Made by a program: the position numbers and the translations under genes. A stretch of DNA of 64,000 nt from Ignavibacteria bacterium (lineage in GTDB: Bacteria > Bacteroidota > Ignavibacteria > Tepidaquicellales > OLB5). Position 1 is the first letter of the stretch. Every line of letters starts with the position of its first letter. Positions 43,207-51,653 of this stretch are shown in pieces. The stretch covers positions 1,065,970 through 1,129,969 of the forward strand of contig JAFLBX010000001.1 in the NCBI GenBank assembly GCA_017303675.1. Reading direction: 5' to 3'. The notes under the pieces were generated by a model, which had not been told where the DNA came from, searched no databases, and was given only the letters and a program-made list of their open reading frames with translations.

Positions 43207-43989
43207 ATGAAAAGAACAATACTAATTATCGTTTTATTTATTACTGCATTAAATATTTATTCAAATGAACGTAAGTTCGGATATATTTACCAAAGCGGCG
43301 TACTGGGCAAAGGCAACCGCGAGCTTGAAATATGGACAACAGCCAGGATAGGCAAAGATATCCCGTATTATGCAAGAACTGAACACCGTATGGAATTTGA
43401 ATGGGGCATTACAAACAGGCTGCAAACAGCTTTTTATCTGAATTTCAGAAATACCAGCCAGGATAACGGTTCAGGTATGGTAAGTAAATTTGAATTTAAA
43501 GGAATTTCAAGCGAATGGAAATACCAGGTATCAAGTCCTTCTAAAGATGCAGTTGGATTTGCATTATACGGTGAGGTTGGACTGAACACAGATGAAGCAG
43601 AGCTTGAAGCAAAGCTTATATTTGATAAGAAGATAAAAAAGAATCTGTTTGCCCTTAATCTTGTTTTTGAAAATGAATGGGAGCTTGGCTCTCATACGCC
43701 GGAAACCGAAATGGTATTCGAAGGCGGACTTGGGTGGAGCTATGATATTTCAAGTTCATTTGCTGCAGGCATAGAAGTGCGCAGCCATAACCAGTTTGTA
43801 AAAGGTGAAATGGAGCACTCAGCACTGTTTGCCGGTCCGGTTATATCGTTTTCTCAGCCAGACTGGTGGTTAACCTTAACTGTACTTCCGCAGATAACAG
43901 CGCTTAAAGGAAAAACAGGTGAAACTAACCTTGTGCTCGGCGAACGCGAAAAGCTTGAAACCAGAATGCTGTTTTCCTTCAGACTGTAA
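43207..43989 (+). CDS. Outer-membrane barrel-like protein of unknown function (DUF6662-like)
   Basis: 260 residues, signal peptide about 1-20. The mature sequence has amphipathic strands throughout: KGNRELEIWTTARIG, HRMEFEWGITNRLQTAFYLNF, FEFKGISSEWKYQVSSP, VGFALYGEVGLNTDEAELEAKLIFDKK-like hairpins and a C-terminal LETRMLFSFRL. This suggests a 12-strand outer-membrane barrel like those annotated DUF6662, an assignment made by general resemblance only. It is nine bases upstream of a cytochrome c gene, so the pair probably supports an envelope redox process. Two IscR-type sites and a hairpin leader lie upstream. Confidence 0.72.
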   Translation: MKRTILIIVLFITALNIYSNERKFGYIYQSGVLGKGNRELEIWTTARIGKDIPYYARTEHRMEFEWGITNRLQTAFYLNFRNTSQDNGSGMVSKFEFKGISSEWKYQVSSPSKDAVGFALYGEVGLNTDEAELEAKLIFDKKIKKNLFALNLVFENEWELGSHTPETEMVFEGGLGWSYDISSSFAAGIEVRSHNQFVKGEMEHSALFAGPVISFSQPDWWLTLTVLPQITALKGKTGETNLVLGEREKLETRMLFSFRL

Positions 43990-43998
43990 ATTATAATA

Positions 43999-44346
43999 TT
44001 GAAGATATTTTATAAAATATTAACAGCATCATTGTTGTGCGGATTTTTTTATTTGCAGTATGACTTAAAAAGTGATACTGCAAACATCATTATTTCAGAT
44101 TCATTGAAAACAACGGATTCAGTTAAGTTAACAGCGGATTCGCTTGAGCTTAAAAAAATAAAACTTGCCGAAGGCAGATCACTCTACGAAAAGAAATGCC
44201 AGAAATGCCATATGTTATATGAACCGAAGGATTACAAACTGAAGCAGTGGAAAGAGAATCTTGAAGAGATGAAAGAAAAAGCCGAGCTAAACAAAGATGA
44301 ATACAGTTTAATACTCGGCTATTTATCAGCTAATTGTAAAAAATAA
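43999..44346 (+). CDS. Small monohaem c-type cytochrome
   Basis: 115 residues from a TTG start at 43999. An N-terminal signal/anchor helix (about 6-20) is followed by a Ser/Thr/Asp linker and one c-haem site, KKCQKCHML (CxxCH), with a nearby Met and QW that recall the end of small cytochromes. The C-terminal part EYSLILGYLSANC is the usual final helix. It should be periplasmic or lipid/membrane-tethered and carry electrons. Because cytochrome and Fe-S supply are both iron-linked, control by an IscR-like sensor would make sense. Confidence 0.82.
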   Translation: MKIFYKILTASLLCGFFYLQYDLKSDTANIIISDSLKTTDSVKLTADSLELKKIKLAEGRSLYEKKCQKCHMLYEPKDYKLKQWKENLEEMKEKAELNKDEYSLILGYLSANCKK

Positions 44347-44349
44347 AAC

Positions 44350-45324
44350 CTACCAGCCTAAGATCCATGCGAACATTAGCGGAGCGACAATTGTTGCATC
44401 GCTTTCCACAATGAATTTTGGAGTGTTTATATCAAGCTTGCCCCATGTAATTTTTTCATTTGGCACTGCGCCGGAATATGACCCGTAGCTTGTTGTTGAA
44501 TCGGATATCTGGCAGAAATAGCTCCAGAACGGAACATCGTGCCATTCAAGATCCTGGTACATCATAGGTACAACGCATATCGGGAAATCACCCGCTATTC
44601 CTCCGCCTATCTGGAAGAAGCCAACACCCTTGCCGCCGGAATTTTTCCGGTACCACTCACTTAATGTTACCATGTATTCAATCCCTGATTTCATAGTTGA
44701 AGCCTTAAGCTCACCTTTAATGCAGTATGAAGCGAATATATTACCCATTGTGGAATCTTCCCAGCCGGGTACGATTATAGGCAGATTCTTTTCTGCTGCA
44801 GCTATCATCCATGAATTTTTAGGGTCAATTTCATAATACTGCTCAAGCACACCGCTTAATATCATTTTATACATATACTCATGCGGAAAGTAACGCTCAC
44901 CTTTAGTATCGGCATCCTTCCATAATTCATAAATATGTTTCTGCAGCCTGCGGAACGCTTCTTCTTCGGGTATGCATGTATCAGTTACGCGGTTCAGGCC
45001 TTTTTCCAGCAGCTCCCATTCTTCCTTCGGTGTCAGGTCACGGTAGTTAGGCACGCGTTTGTAATGTGAATGTGCCACAAGGTTCATTAAGTCCTCTTCA
45101 AGGTTTGCGCCGGTGCATGAAATTATCTGTACTTTGTCATTTCTTATCATTTCTGCAAGAGATATGCCAAGCTCACCGGTGCTCATAGCGCCAGCAAGAG
45201 TTATCATCATCTTTCCGCCTTCTGCAAGATGAACTTCGTATGCTTTTGCAGCATCCATCATTGCAGCAGAATTGAAGTGAAGGTAATGCTTTTCCATGAA
45301 TTGTGAAATAGGACCGCGTGTCAT
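44350..45324 (-). CDS. Deoxyhypusine synthase-like protein
   Basis: 324 residues. The sequence follows the DHS family: LAGAMSTGELGISLAEMIRN and SCTGANLEEDLMNLVAHSHY in the NAD-binding region, PIIVPGWEDSTMGN, GFFQIGGGIAGDFPICVVPMM, and the end SYSGAVPNEKITWGKLD with the Lys that forms the enzyme intermediate (WGK, Lys296). In eukaryotes and archaea the enzyme moves the aminobutyl group of spermidine to eIF5A; bacterial relatives are thought to make homospermidine or related polyamines, since bacteria have no eIF5A. No polyamine gene is adjacent, so the product is uncertain. It is the third gene of the minus-strand run from 47427. Confidence 0.88.
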   Translation of the reverse strand: MTRGPISQFMEKHYLHFNSAAMMDAAKAYEVHLAEGGKMMITLAGAMSTGELGISLAEMIRNDKVQIISCTGANLEEDLMNLVAHSHYKRVPNYRDLTPKEEWELLEKGLNRVTDTCIPEEEAFRRLQKHIYELWKDADTKGERYFPHEYMYKMILSGVLEQYYEIDPKNSWMIAAAEKNLPIIVPGWEDSTMGNIFASYCIKGELKASTMKSGIEYMVTLSEWYRKNSGGKGVGFFQIGGGIAGDFPICVVPMMYQDLEWHDVPFWSYFCQISDSTTSYGSYSGAVPNEKITWGKLDINTPKFIVESDATIVAPLMFAWILGW

Positions 45325-45352
45325 TTGTTTTTCCCCTTTGAAGATTATGATT

Positions 45353-46090
45353 TTATAGTTTTAATTTCTTAAATATGAATTCAGGAATTGAAGTTATGAT
45401 CAGCATTATCCACCTCCAATAAAATGGAGTGTAGATCACACTTTTCCGCTTTATCATAGCCTTGTAAATATCCCTGCCTACTTTTTCAGGTGATGCTACA
45501 AGCGGTTTCGGCAGAGGCATTCCGTATGTCATCGGAGTGTTGACAAAACCCGGCTTAATAGTCAATACATTTACCCCGCTTTTAAATAAGCGGTTCCGTA
45601 GGCCTGAAAGATATACCGTTAACCCGCCTTTGGCTGAGCCGTACATATAATTGCTTTGCCTGCCTCTATCTCCGGCTACTGATGATATCACGGCGATATT
45701 GCCTTTTTTTACAGTTTCAAATTCCGCTGCCAGCAGCTCGCAAACAGAAACAACACCTGTGTAATTTGTATCAATTATCCTGTGCGCTTCGGTAAAATCT
45801 GATTGCGCTTTTTCCTGTGTGCCTAAATAACCGAATACAATTAAAACATATTCAAGATCCGGAGTTTTTGCAAGCACATCTTCTATGAATTTTTTATGAG
45901 AAGGATAATCAAGTGCGTCAATATATTCGGCGCGGCATTTTGTTTTATATCTTATACTGAAATCATTGGCGTATTTTTCAGGCTCATCCTGCTTTCTGCC
46001 TCCGAAAATTATTTCATGCCCTGCTTCAGCGAAATGAGATGCTGCAGCCTGCGCAATAAGTGAGTTAGCTCCAAGGACTAGGAGAGACAT
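45353..46090 (-). CDS. Short-chain dehydrogenase, DprE2-like
   Basis: 245 residues. A Rossmann opening GANSLIAQAAASHFAEAG is present, with the SDR active site Ser136/137 (AVISSVAG), Tyr150 and Lys154 (YMYGSAKGG), then GVNVLTIKPGFVNTPMT. The C-terminal hydrophobic stretch (FYWRWIMLIITSIPEFIFKKLKL) suggests membrane association, as in the decaprenylphosphoryl-2-keto-ribose reductase DprE2. The start overlaps the DprE1-like gene by 13 bases, so the two are coupled. Together they would epimerise a polyprenyl-phosphoryl pentose (ribose to arabinose) through a 2-keto intermediate, if the lipid substrate is present; that is inference from the pair. Confidence 0.82.
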   Translation of the reverse strand: MSLLVLGANSLIAQAAASHFAEAGHEIIFGGRKQDEPEKYANDFSIRYKTKCRAEYIDALDYPSHKKFIEDVLAKTPDLEYVLIVFGYLGTQEKAQSDFTEAHRIIDTNYTGVVSVCELLAAEFETVKKGNIAVISSVAGDRGRQSNYMYGSAKGGLTVYLSGLRNRLFKSGVNVLTIKPGFVNTPMTYGMPLPKPLVASPEKVGRDIYKAMIKRKSVIYTPFYWRWIMLIITSIPEFIFKKLKL

Positions 46091-47427
46091 AAGCCTATTC
46101 TCCTTCCGAGGTTTGAAGTGAATTTGTTATCAGGATCATATTTCATTTTTATTTTCATCCATTTTTCCCAGTGGCCGCTGTACATTTGCTTAAAGGTTTT
46201 TTCATCAAGTATAGAATCCTTTGTCAGGTATGTTCTGCCGCCGTATTCCATCACTATCTTATCGAGCTGACTGCACATTTCAATTGTTCCTTTTTTTACA
46301 GGGAAATCCATGGAAAGAGTATAGCCTTCAAAGGGGAAGGATAAGATGCCTTCCTGGTTTCCCATTTTTTTTATTACTGCAAGAAATGAACCGCCGCCGT
46401 ATGAAACTACGGTTTTGAGCACTTTATCAATTGCTTCCCTGCCTTTTTCAAGCGGTACATTCAGCTGGTACTGTATCAGTCCGTTTTTGCTGTAAATGTG
46501 GTTCCAGTCAAGAACAAAATCCAGCGGGTAAAAATATTTATCATAATGCTGGTAGTCTTCTGTATTGCGGGCAGTCATGTAGATACCTGCATTGAACAGG
46601 CTCACTGTCATTTTATTCAGCGCGTTGAAAGGAATTTCAAACGGCACTGCAATCTTTTTTTCTATATATTTTAAAAGAGATTTCTTTTTCAGCTTTTCAG
46701 GAAGCTCTTCCATTTCCGCGTTATTGCCAAGCAGCAGGATGCCCCTGCCGTAGCTGCTTCCTTTGGCAACTACATCTATCCATGCAACAGAATAATGGTA
46801 GTCATCACTGAATTCTTCGATCTTATCAAATAAAGCGTCCAGGTTACCGAGCTTTATTGCCTTATTAAAAATATACGGCGATGTAATTTTCTTAAGCTGA
46901 ATTTCGCACTCAAGAATAAAGCCTGTTAAACCCATACCGCCAACTGTTGCCCAATACAGGTCGCTGTGCTCGCTTCGCGAGCATTCAAGTATTTCTCCTG
47001 AAGCAAGAAGTATTTTAAAGCTTAATACATAACTTGAAAATGAACCGACCTTATGGTGGTTCTTACCATGAACATCGCTTGCAATTGCTCCGCCCATTGT
47101 TACATATTTGGTTCCCGGTGTAACACCTGGAAACCAGCCTCTTATCACGAAAGTTTCAAGCAGGTCTTTATAAGTTACACCGGCTTCACATCTCAAAATG
47201 CCCTTATTTTCATCAAACGATATAAATCGGTTCATAAGGAGTGATTCTGAAACTACGCCTTTATCATTCAGCGAGGCATCGCCGTAGCTGCGGCCAAGGC
47301 CGCGGGGAATTACTGAATTATTTTTGAGCAGTTCGCTTAAATCAAATATCCCGGGAGGGCGCGTTACCCTGCATTTAGCCTTGGGGTACTTTCCGAAGCC
47401 CGAGAGCTCAATTTCTTCAAATTTCAT
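46078..47427 (-). CDS. FAD-dependent oxidase, DprE1-like
   Basis: 449 residues. The N-terminal FAD_binding_4 domain (about 30-170) has IPRGLGRSYGDASLND and GVTPGTKYVTMGGAIASDVHGKNHH, the typical FAD pocket of DprE1 and sugar-1,4-lactone oxidases. The C-terminal substrate domain ends WMKIKMKYDPDNKFTSNLGRR, similar to the DprE1 end. With the overlapping DprE2-like reductase it forms the two-component epimerase known from mycobacterial arabinan precursor synthesis. The site of the mycobacterial inhibitor-reactive Cys cannot be placed with confidence. In this organism the arabinose-like product might decorate LPS or capsule, which is untested. Confidence 0.85.
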   Translation of the reverse strand: MKFEEIELSGFGKYPKAKCRVTRPPGIFDLSELLKNNSVIPRGLGRSYGDASLNDKGVVSESLLMNRFISFDENKGILRCEAGVTYKDLLETFVIRGWFPGVTPGTKYVTMGGAIASDVHGKNHHKVGSFSSYVLSFKILLASGEILECSRSEHSDLYWATVGGMGLTGFILECEIQLKKITSPYIFNKAIKLGNLDALFDKIEEFSDDYHYSVAWIDVVAKGSSYGRGILLLGNNAEMEELPEKLKKKSLLKYIEKKIAVPFEIPFNALNKMTVSLFNAGIYMTARNTEDYQHYDKYFYPLDFVLDWNHIYSKNGLIQYQLNVPLEKGREAIDKVLKTVVSYGGGSFLAVIKKMGNQEGILSFPFEGYTLSMDFPVKKGTIEMCSQLDKIVMEYGGRTYLTKDSILDEKTFKQMYSGHWEKWMKIKMKYDPDNKFTSNLGRRIGLCLS

Positions 47428-47660
47428 AAGTTTCTGCGTATTGAAAGCAAAATCTCCTGTATATTAAGCTGTAAATATCGTAAAATATAAAATGATAAGA
47501 AATTTAGAAATTGGGTAGTATGATGACAAAAAGCAGCAGGACAGAAAAATTGAGAAATTTCATTAACTTTAATATTAAGACATATATCATTATTATTGTA
47601 TAACAGTTCTTTGTAATACTCCGTTTTTAAAGACGGATATTGTTTTCGGTTCACTTATTT

Positions 47661-47835
47661 AAACAGTGAATAATAGGGAATCAGGTGAATTATACTATAG
47701 TTAATGAATAATCCTGAGCTGTCCCCGCAACTGTAATAAAGAAGACCGGTTATGTTTTTGTCACTGTCAAATAAAACTGACGGGAAGACTTTACCGGAAA
47801 TTGCTTTTAAGCCAGGAGACCTGCCGGAAATACTT
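47661..47835 (+). promoter_or_regulatory. Cobalamin riboswitch aptamer
   Basis: The conserved blocks of the RF00174 class appear in order: AGGGAATCAGGTGAA (47676-47690), the closing CCTGAGCTGTCCCCGCAACT (47713-47732), CACTG with CGGGAAG further on (47762-47787) and the B12 box AAGCCAGGAGACCTGCC (47809-47825). It binds adenosyl- or other cobalamins and should lower expression of the downstream B12 operon when B12 is plentiful. The upstream 47428-47660 holds no gene that I can support. Confidence 0.95.
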
Positions 47836-47883
47836 TTTAATGATCTTCGAGGGTAAAGATTACATGTTATTAAAATAAACGGG

Positions 47884-47996
47884 ACTCCCTGTTTCTATAT
47901 GACAATGTATATTTTTTATTCGTTTGGTCATTTAGGTACAGGGAGTTGTTATTTATAATCAACCAATTTTAATAACAAAACTTTTTTCATCGGGAG
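47884..47996 (+). promoter_or_regulatory. Putative expression platform of the cobalamin riboswitch
   Basis: ACTCCCTGT (47884-47892) can pair with ACAGGGAGT (47938-47946) or, through CTCCC, with the Shine-Dalgarno GGGAG at 47992-47996 that precedes the ATG at 48002. No poly-T follows, so translational control is more likely than termination. Confidence 0.5.
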
Positions 47997-48001
47997 AAAA
48001 T

Positions 48002-49081
48002 ATGAAAAAGTTAACTTCTGCTTTACTTCTGTTTATCACTTCGTTTTTTATTTTAACATCACTCAACGGCTGCGGCGATGAGGATATTGTAAACAATAAT
48101 CCTGTTACTTCAACAAAAGGCGTATTTGTTCTCTATGAAGGTGCATTCGGCCAGCCGCAATCCTATGATTATGCGTTTATTGATATTTCAAGTGATTCTG
48201 TATATTCTAATGTTTATCAAAATTCAAACGGGGGCTCAGCTTTAAATTCATTCCCGAACGGTATGGTTCTTTCAGGTAATGAATTATTTATCGCAGCTCA
48301 GGGTACTTTCGGCCAGCCGGGCTCTATGTACAAAATAAACTCTTCAAATAACCAGCTTATTACATCTGCGCCAAGTATAGGCAACAACCCCTATAATTTT
48401 GCTTTCGCAAACGGTAATATTTATATCACAAATACAGGAAGTGATTATGTTAAAGTAACTGATATGAACTTTGGCACAGTTATTGATTCACTCTCTGTAG
48501 GCTTTAATCCCGGGGATATACTGTTTGCAGGCGGAAATGTTTTTGTGGGCAAGCAATCTTTTACTTTTGAAAATTCACTAGCAGTAATCAATTCATCCAA
48601 CCAGGTTAGCAAATTATTTTTTCAGGGACCGCCCGTATCTATAGCTTTAAATACAGGCAAAATATTCGTTTCGACTTTTGGATACAAAAAACTGTTTGTT
48701 GTTGATGCCGCTTCAGCACAGATTGTTGATTCAATCAGTATGCCTGTAACACAGGCAGGTATAGGCTACCTTGCATCAGGAAGCGCAAATACCATGTATG
48801 TACTTGGGACTGATACTGCATTTCAGTACATGGAAGGAAAAAGTATATATAAAGTTGATCTTGTGAATAAAACCATAGACCCCGGTTTTAATGTTTCAGT
48901 TACAGGCACAGATGTAATTTACGGTATAGATTATGATGCCGTTGAAAACAAGATTTACATTGCAATTTCAAAAGGCAATAATAACGGTGAAGTAAGAGTA
49001 TATGATACTTCAGGCACATTATATAAATCATATCCTGATATAGGGGGCAAGTATCCAAGGAGATTTGCATTCAAGCATTAA
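48002..49081 (+). CDS. BtuG-like surface lipoprotein, beta-propeller (DUF5074/YncE-like)
   Basis: 359 residues. The signal peptide ends in SLNGC (Cys24), followed by the acidic GDED that in Bacteroidota favours export to the cell surface. The body is a seven-bladed propeller of the YncE type: VFVLYEGAFGQPQS, NGMVLSGNELFIAAQGTFGQ, PYNFAFANGNIYITNTGSDYVKVTD, GDILFAGGNVFVGKQSF, VSIALNTGKIFVSTFGYKKLFVVD. In Bacteroides, BtuG proteins with this fold capture B12 at the surface and sit on BtuB. Here the gene is directly controlled by the cobalamin riboswitch, and its stop overlaps the BtuB-like start (TAATG). Identity with BtuG is inferred from fold and context. Confidence 0.82.
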   Translation: MKKLTSALLLFITSFFILTSLNGCGDEDIVNNNPVTSTKGVFVLYEGAFGQPQSYDYAFIDISSDSVYSNVYQNSNGGSALNSFPNGMVLSGNELFIAAQGTFGQPGSMYKINSSNNQLITSAPSIGNNPYNFAFANGNIYITNTGSDYVKVTDMNFGTVIDSLSVGFNPGDILFAGGNVFVGKQSFTFENSLAVINSSNQVSKLFFQGPPVSIALNTGKIFVSTFGYKKLFVVDAASAQIVDSISMPVTQAGIGYLASGSANTMYVLGTDTAFQYMEGKSIYKVDLVNKTIDPGFNVSVTGTDVIYGIDYDAVENKIYIAISKGNNNGEVRVYDTSGTLYKSYPDIGGKYPRRFAFKH

Positions 49082-51069
49082 TGATTAAAAATATAGTAAT
49101 ACTATTTATATTAATCATCGTTATTCATGCCCGGGAGATAATTGCTTCGGGGCAGGATAGCGTTGTGACTGATGAAATTGTGGTTGAATCAAACCGCCTG
49201 AAGATGAAAAATTCAGAAGCGCCGAATAAGATACAGGTCATTGATAATGAATTACTTAAAAGGCTAAACGGCTCCCGCCTGCCCGATGCATTAAGCTTAA
49301 GTGATGCGGTGTTTATCAAGGATTACGGGTTTAATTCAGGTACTAAAACAATTTCACTCAACGCAACGCAAAGCGAGCATACTTTGGTGCTGATAGACGG
49401 CATCAGGCTTAACAGCCGGCAGAATGCGCAGTATGACCTTTCTTTGTTCGATCTTGAAGATATTGAACGCATTGAAATATCCAAGGGCGGTTCATCAGCT
49501 CTCTACGGCAGCGATGCAATTGGCGGTGTGATAAATATAATAACTTCCCGAGGTTCTAAAAAACCGTTCAGTTTGAATTTTAAAGGTCAGTTGGGTTCAT
49601 ACGGCTACAGGAAGTTTTATGTTAACATTACTCAAAGCTCTGATCTGGGTTCAGGGCAAAGACTTTCATATAATGCTTCTGTAACTGATGAAAGGGCTGC
49701 CAATGAGTTTAAGTTCAATTTTAAAAACGGACTCAACATTACTGAATATGAAAGAGAGAACTCTGATTTTAATTCACAATCAGTGAAATGCGATGTTAAG
49801 TATACTAATAGTGATAAAATGACTCTGAAGTATTTCGCGAAGTATTCATCGTTTGAGCGCGGAGTGCCCGGAGTGTTTTTGGGTTACTCAACCGGAACCG
49901 CAAGGCAGGAAGATAATATTGCTATGACAGGCTTTTTGTTTGATAGAAAAATATCAAAAAAAATATATTCCAAAAGCGGAATAAATTACCAGTACCAGCT
50001 GCAGAAGTATTATGATCCGGCAACATATAATCTAACTGCTGTAATTAACAGTTTTTACAAACTACACAGGCTGAGCTCGTTCAGCAATTTTAGCTTAGTG
50101 TTTAATCCAAAGCTCAGCCTGGAGTCCGGTATCGAGCTGAACCTTGATAATATGTCAAGCAATGAAACTGAAGAAGGAAAAGCCGCGCAGCTTGCAGTGT
50201 TTGCTGTATCAAAGTATGTTCTTAATTTATCAAACGGCGCAGTAATGACGATTTACCCCAGCCTGAGATATGATTATTATTCAAATATTTCTGATCATAA
50301 TGTATTAACAGGTAAATTCGGTATTAATATTAAACTGTTCGGAGAAACTGAATTTCATATTAAATCTTCATTAGGAAATAATTTCAGTGCGCCTACTTTT
50401 AATGAGCTGTACTGGAAGGATGTTGGCAATAAAGAGCTTAGACCAGAAAGATCACTTAGTTTTGATGCCGGCTTGTATTATAAATTCAATTTTGCAGGTG
50501 TAAATGAGCTGGAAGTTTCATACTATAATATTTTAACAAAAGACAGAATAGTATGGACCCCGGTTTCAGGTACGATCTGGCGGCCTGTAAATATACAGAA
50601 AGTACTTTCCGAAGGGTTAGATGCAGGCATTAGAAGTGAATTTAAGCTTAACAAATTTTTGCTGGCAAACATAGGTTTCAATTACAGTTTTGGAAGAACC
50701 ATTAAAAAAAGTGAGGATTTTCCGGGAGATCCAACATACGGCAAACAATTGATTTATCTGCCTAAAGAGATGGTAAAAGCATCTTTTATGATGAATTATT
50801 TGACTACAAGTAAATTATTAAAATATGTATCTTTTAGCCTGTTTTATAATTTTTCTACCAGAAGGTATACAAATTTTGAAAATACGCAGTTTATCCCAAG
50901 GTATGACGTTTTGGACGGAAATATAGGGGCTGGATTTAAATTTTCAGGGTTTGAAACAGGTGTAAGATTTATAGTAAATAATATTCTGAATGAAGATTAT
51001 TCTGTGCTGCCGGGATACCCGATGCCGCTCAGGAATTATAAAATAGAAATAAATATAAAATATCAATAA
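49081..51069 (+). CDS. btuB: BtuB-like TonB-dependent cobalamin receptor
   Basis: 662 residues with a signal peptide (about 1-22). A TonB box-like stretch TDEIVVESNR is followed by the plug domain (about 45-150, with NGSRLPDALSLSDAVFIKD, HTLVLIDGIRLNSRQNAQYDL, IEISKGGSSALYGSDAIGGVINI) and the barrel. It lacks a carboxypeptidase-like domain, as expected for BtuB. The specificity for B12 rests on the riboswitch upstream and the BtuG-like partner, with which it is translationally coupled (TAATG). The 16-base gap to the next membrane protein keeps the operon tight. Confidence 0.88.
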   Translation: MIKNIVILFILIIVIHAREIIASGQDSVVTDEIVVESNRLKMKNSEAPNKIQVIDNELLKRLNGSRLPDALSLSDAVFIKDYGFNSGTKTISLNATQSEHTLVLIDGIRLNSRQNAQYDLSLFDLEDIERIEISKGGSSALYGSDAIGGVINIITSRGSKKPFSLNFKGQLGSYGYRKFYVNITQSSDLGSGQRLSYNASVTDERAANEFKFNFKNGLNITEYERENSDFNSQSVKCDVKYTNSDKMTLKYFAKYSSFERGVPGVFLGYSTGTARQEDNIAMTGFLFDRKISKKIYSKSGINYQYQLQKYYDPATYNLTAVINSFYKLHRLSSFSNFSLVFNPKLSLESGIELNLDNMSSNETEEGKAAQLAVFAVSKYVLNLSNGAVMTIYPSLRYDYYSNISDHNVLTGKFGINIKLFGETEFHIKSSLGNNFSAPTFNELYWKDVGNKELRPERSLSFDAGLYYKFNFAGVNELEVSYYNILTKDRIVWTPVSGTIWRPVNIQKVLSEGLDAGIRSEFKLNKFLLANIGFNYSFGRTIKKSEDFPGDPTYGKQLIYLPKEMVKASFMMNYLTTSKLLKYVSFSLFYNFSTRRYTNFENTQFIPRYDVLDGNIGAGFKFSGFETGVRFIVNNILNEDYSVLPGYPMPLRNYKIEINIKYQ

Positions 51070-51085
51070 CAGGAGAAATTTTAAA

Positions 51086-51643
51086 ATGAATAACTCTAAA
51101 ATGACAAACTTTATTATTGCTGCAGTATTAATTCTCTTCGCGGCCTTTTCAAGGCTTATCCCGCATCCTATGAACTTTGCACCTGTTGCGGCTATTGCGC
51201 TTTTTGCCGCCGTATACATGGATAAAAAATACGCTTTCATATTACCAATAGCTGCAATGCTCTTAAGCGATATCTTCATCGGTTTTTATGCCGGTATTGA
51301 ATGGGTTTACGGTGCATTTGCTTTAGTTGCCTTTATAGGACTTTGGCTTAAGAAAAGGGTTGAAACAAAACAGGGACTTTCAAAAGCGGGATACATTGCA
51401 GGTACAACGCTTGTATCTTCAATAGTGTTTTTTATTGTAACCAATTTCGGGGTATGGCTCAGCGGAATGTTCTATGAAATGAATTTAAAAGGTTTAATAG
51501 AGTGCTATACAATGGCAATTCCGTTCTTCCGCAATTCACTTGGCGGAGACCTTTTTTATGTAACAGCAATGTTCGGTATATATGAATTGGTGACAAGATT
51601 TGCCGGCACCGCGGAATTAAAAGAAGCAAAGATCAGGAAATAA
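51086..51643 (+). CDS. Multi-pass membrane protein (DUF6580/ECF S-component-like), candidate B12 carrier
   Basis: 185 residues with about five or six membrane segments ([102 protein letters not shown]). The early [23 protein letters not shown] and [11 protein letters not shown] stretches recall DUF6580 proteins. Size and topology resemble the S components of ECF vitamin transporters. It lies between the BtuB-like receptor and metH under a B12 riboswitch, while no BtuCD or BtuF is present in the window. It is therefore a fair candidate for the inner-membrane cobalamin carrier. AGGAG lies upstream of the start. This function is inference from context. Confidence 0.78.
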   Translation: MNNSKMTNFIIAAVLILFAAFSRLIPHPMNFAPVAAIALFAAVYMDKKYAFILPIAAMLLSDIFIGFYAGIEWVYGAFALVAFIGLWLKKRVETKQGLSKAGYIAGTTLVSSIVFFIVTNFGVWLSGMFYEMNLKGLIECYTMAIPFFRNSLGGDLFYVTAMFGIYELVTRFAGTAELKEAKIRK

Positions 51644-51653
51644 ATCTCAATAT

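Noticed and set aside
47424-47654. Minus-strand open frame of 76 codons before the DprE1-like gene
   Set aside because: No start signal, no motif, and composition of non-coding AT-rich DNA; it ends inside the gene start.
47881-47946. The 45-base loop here and the 45-base loop at 43133-43177 as one RNA family
   Set aside because: The loop lengths agree, but neither loop nor stem sequences are alike.
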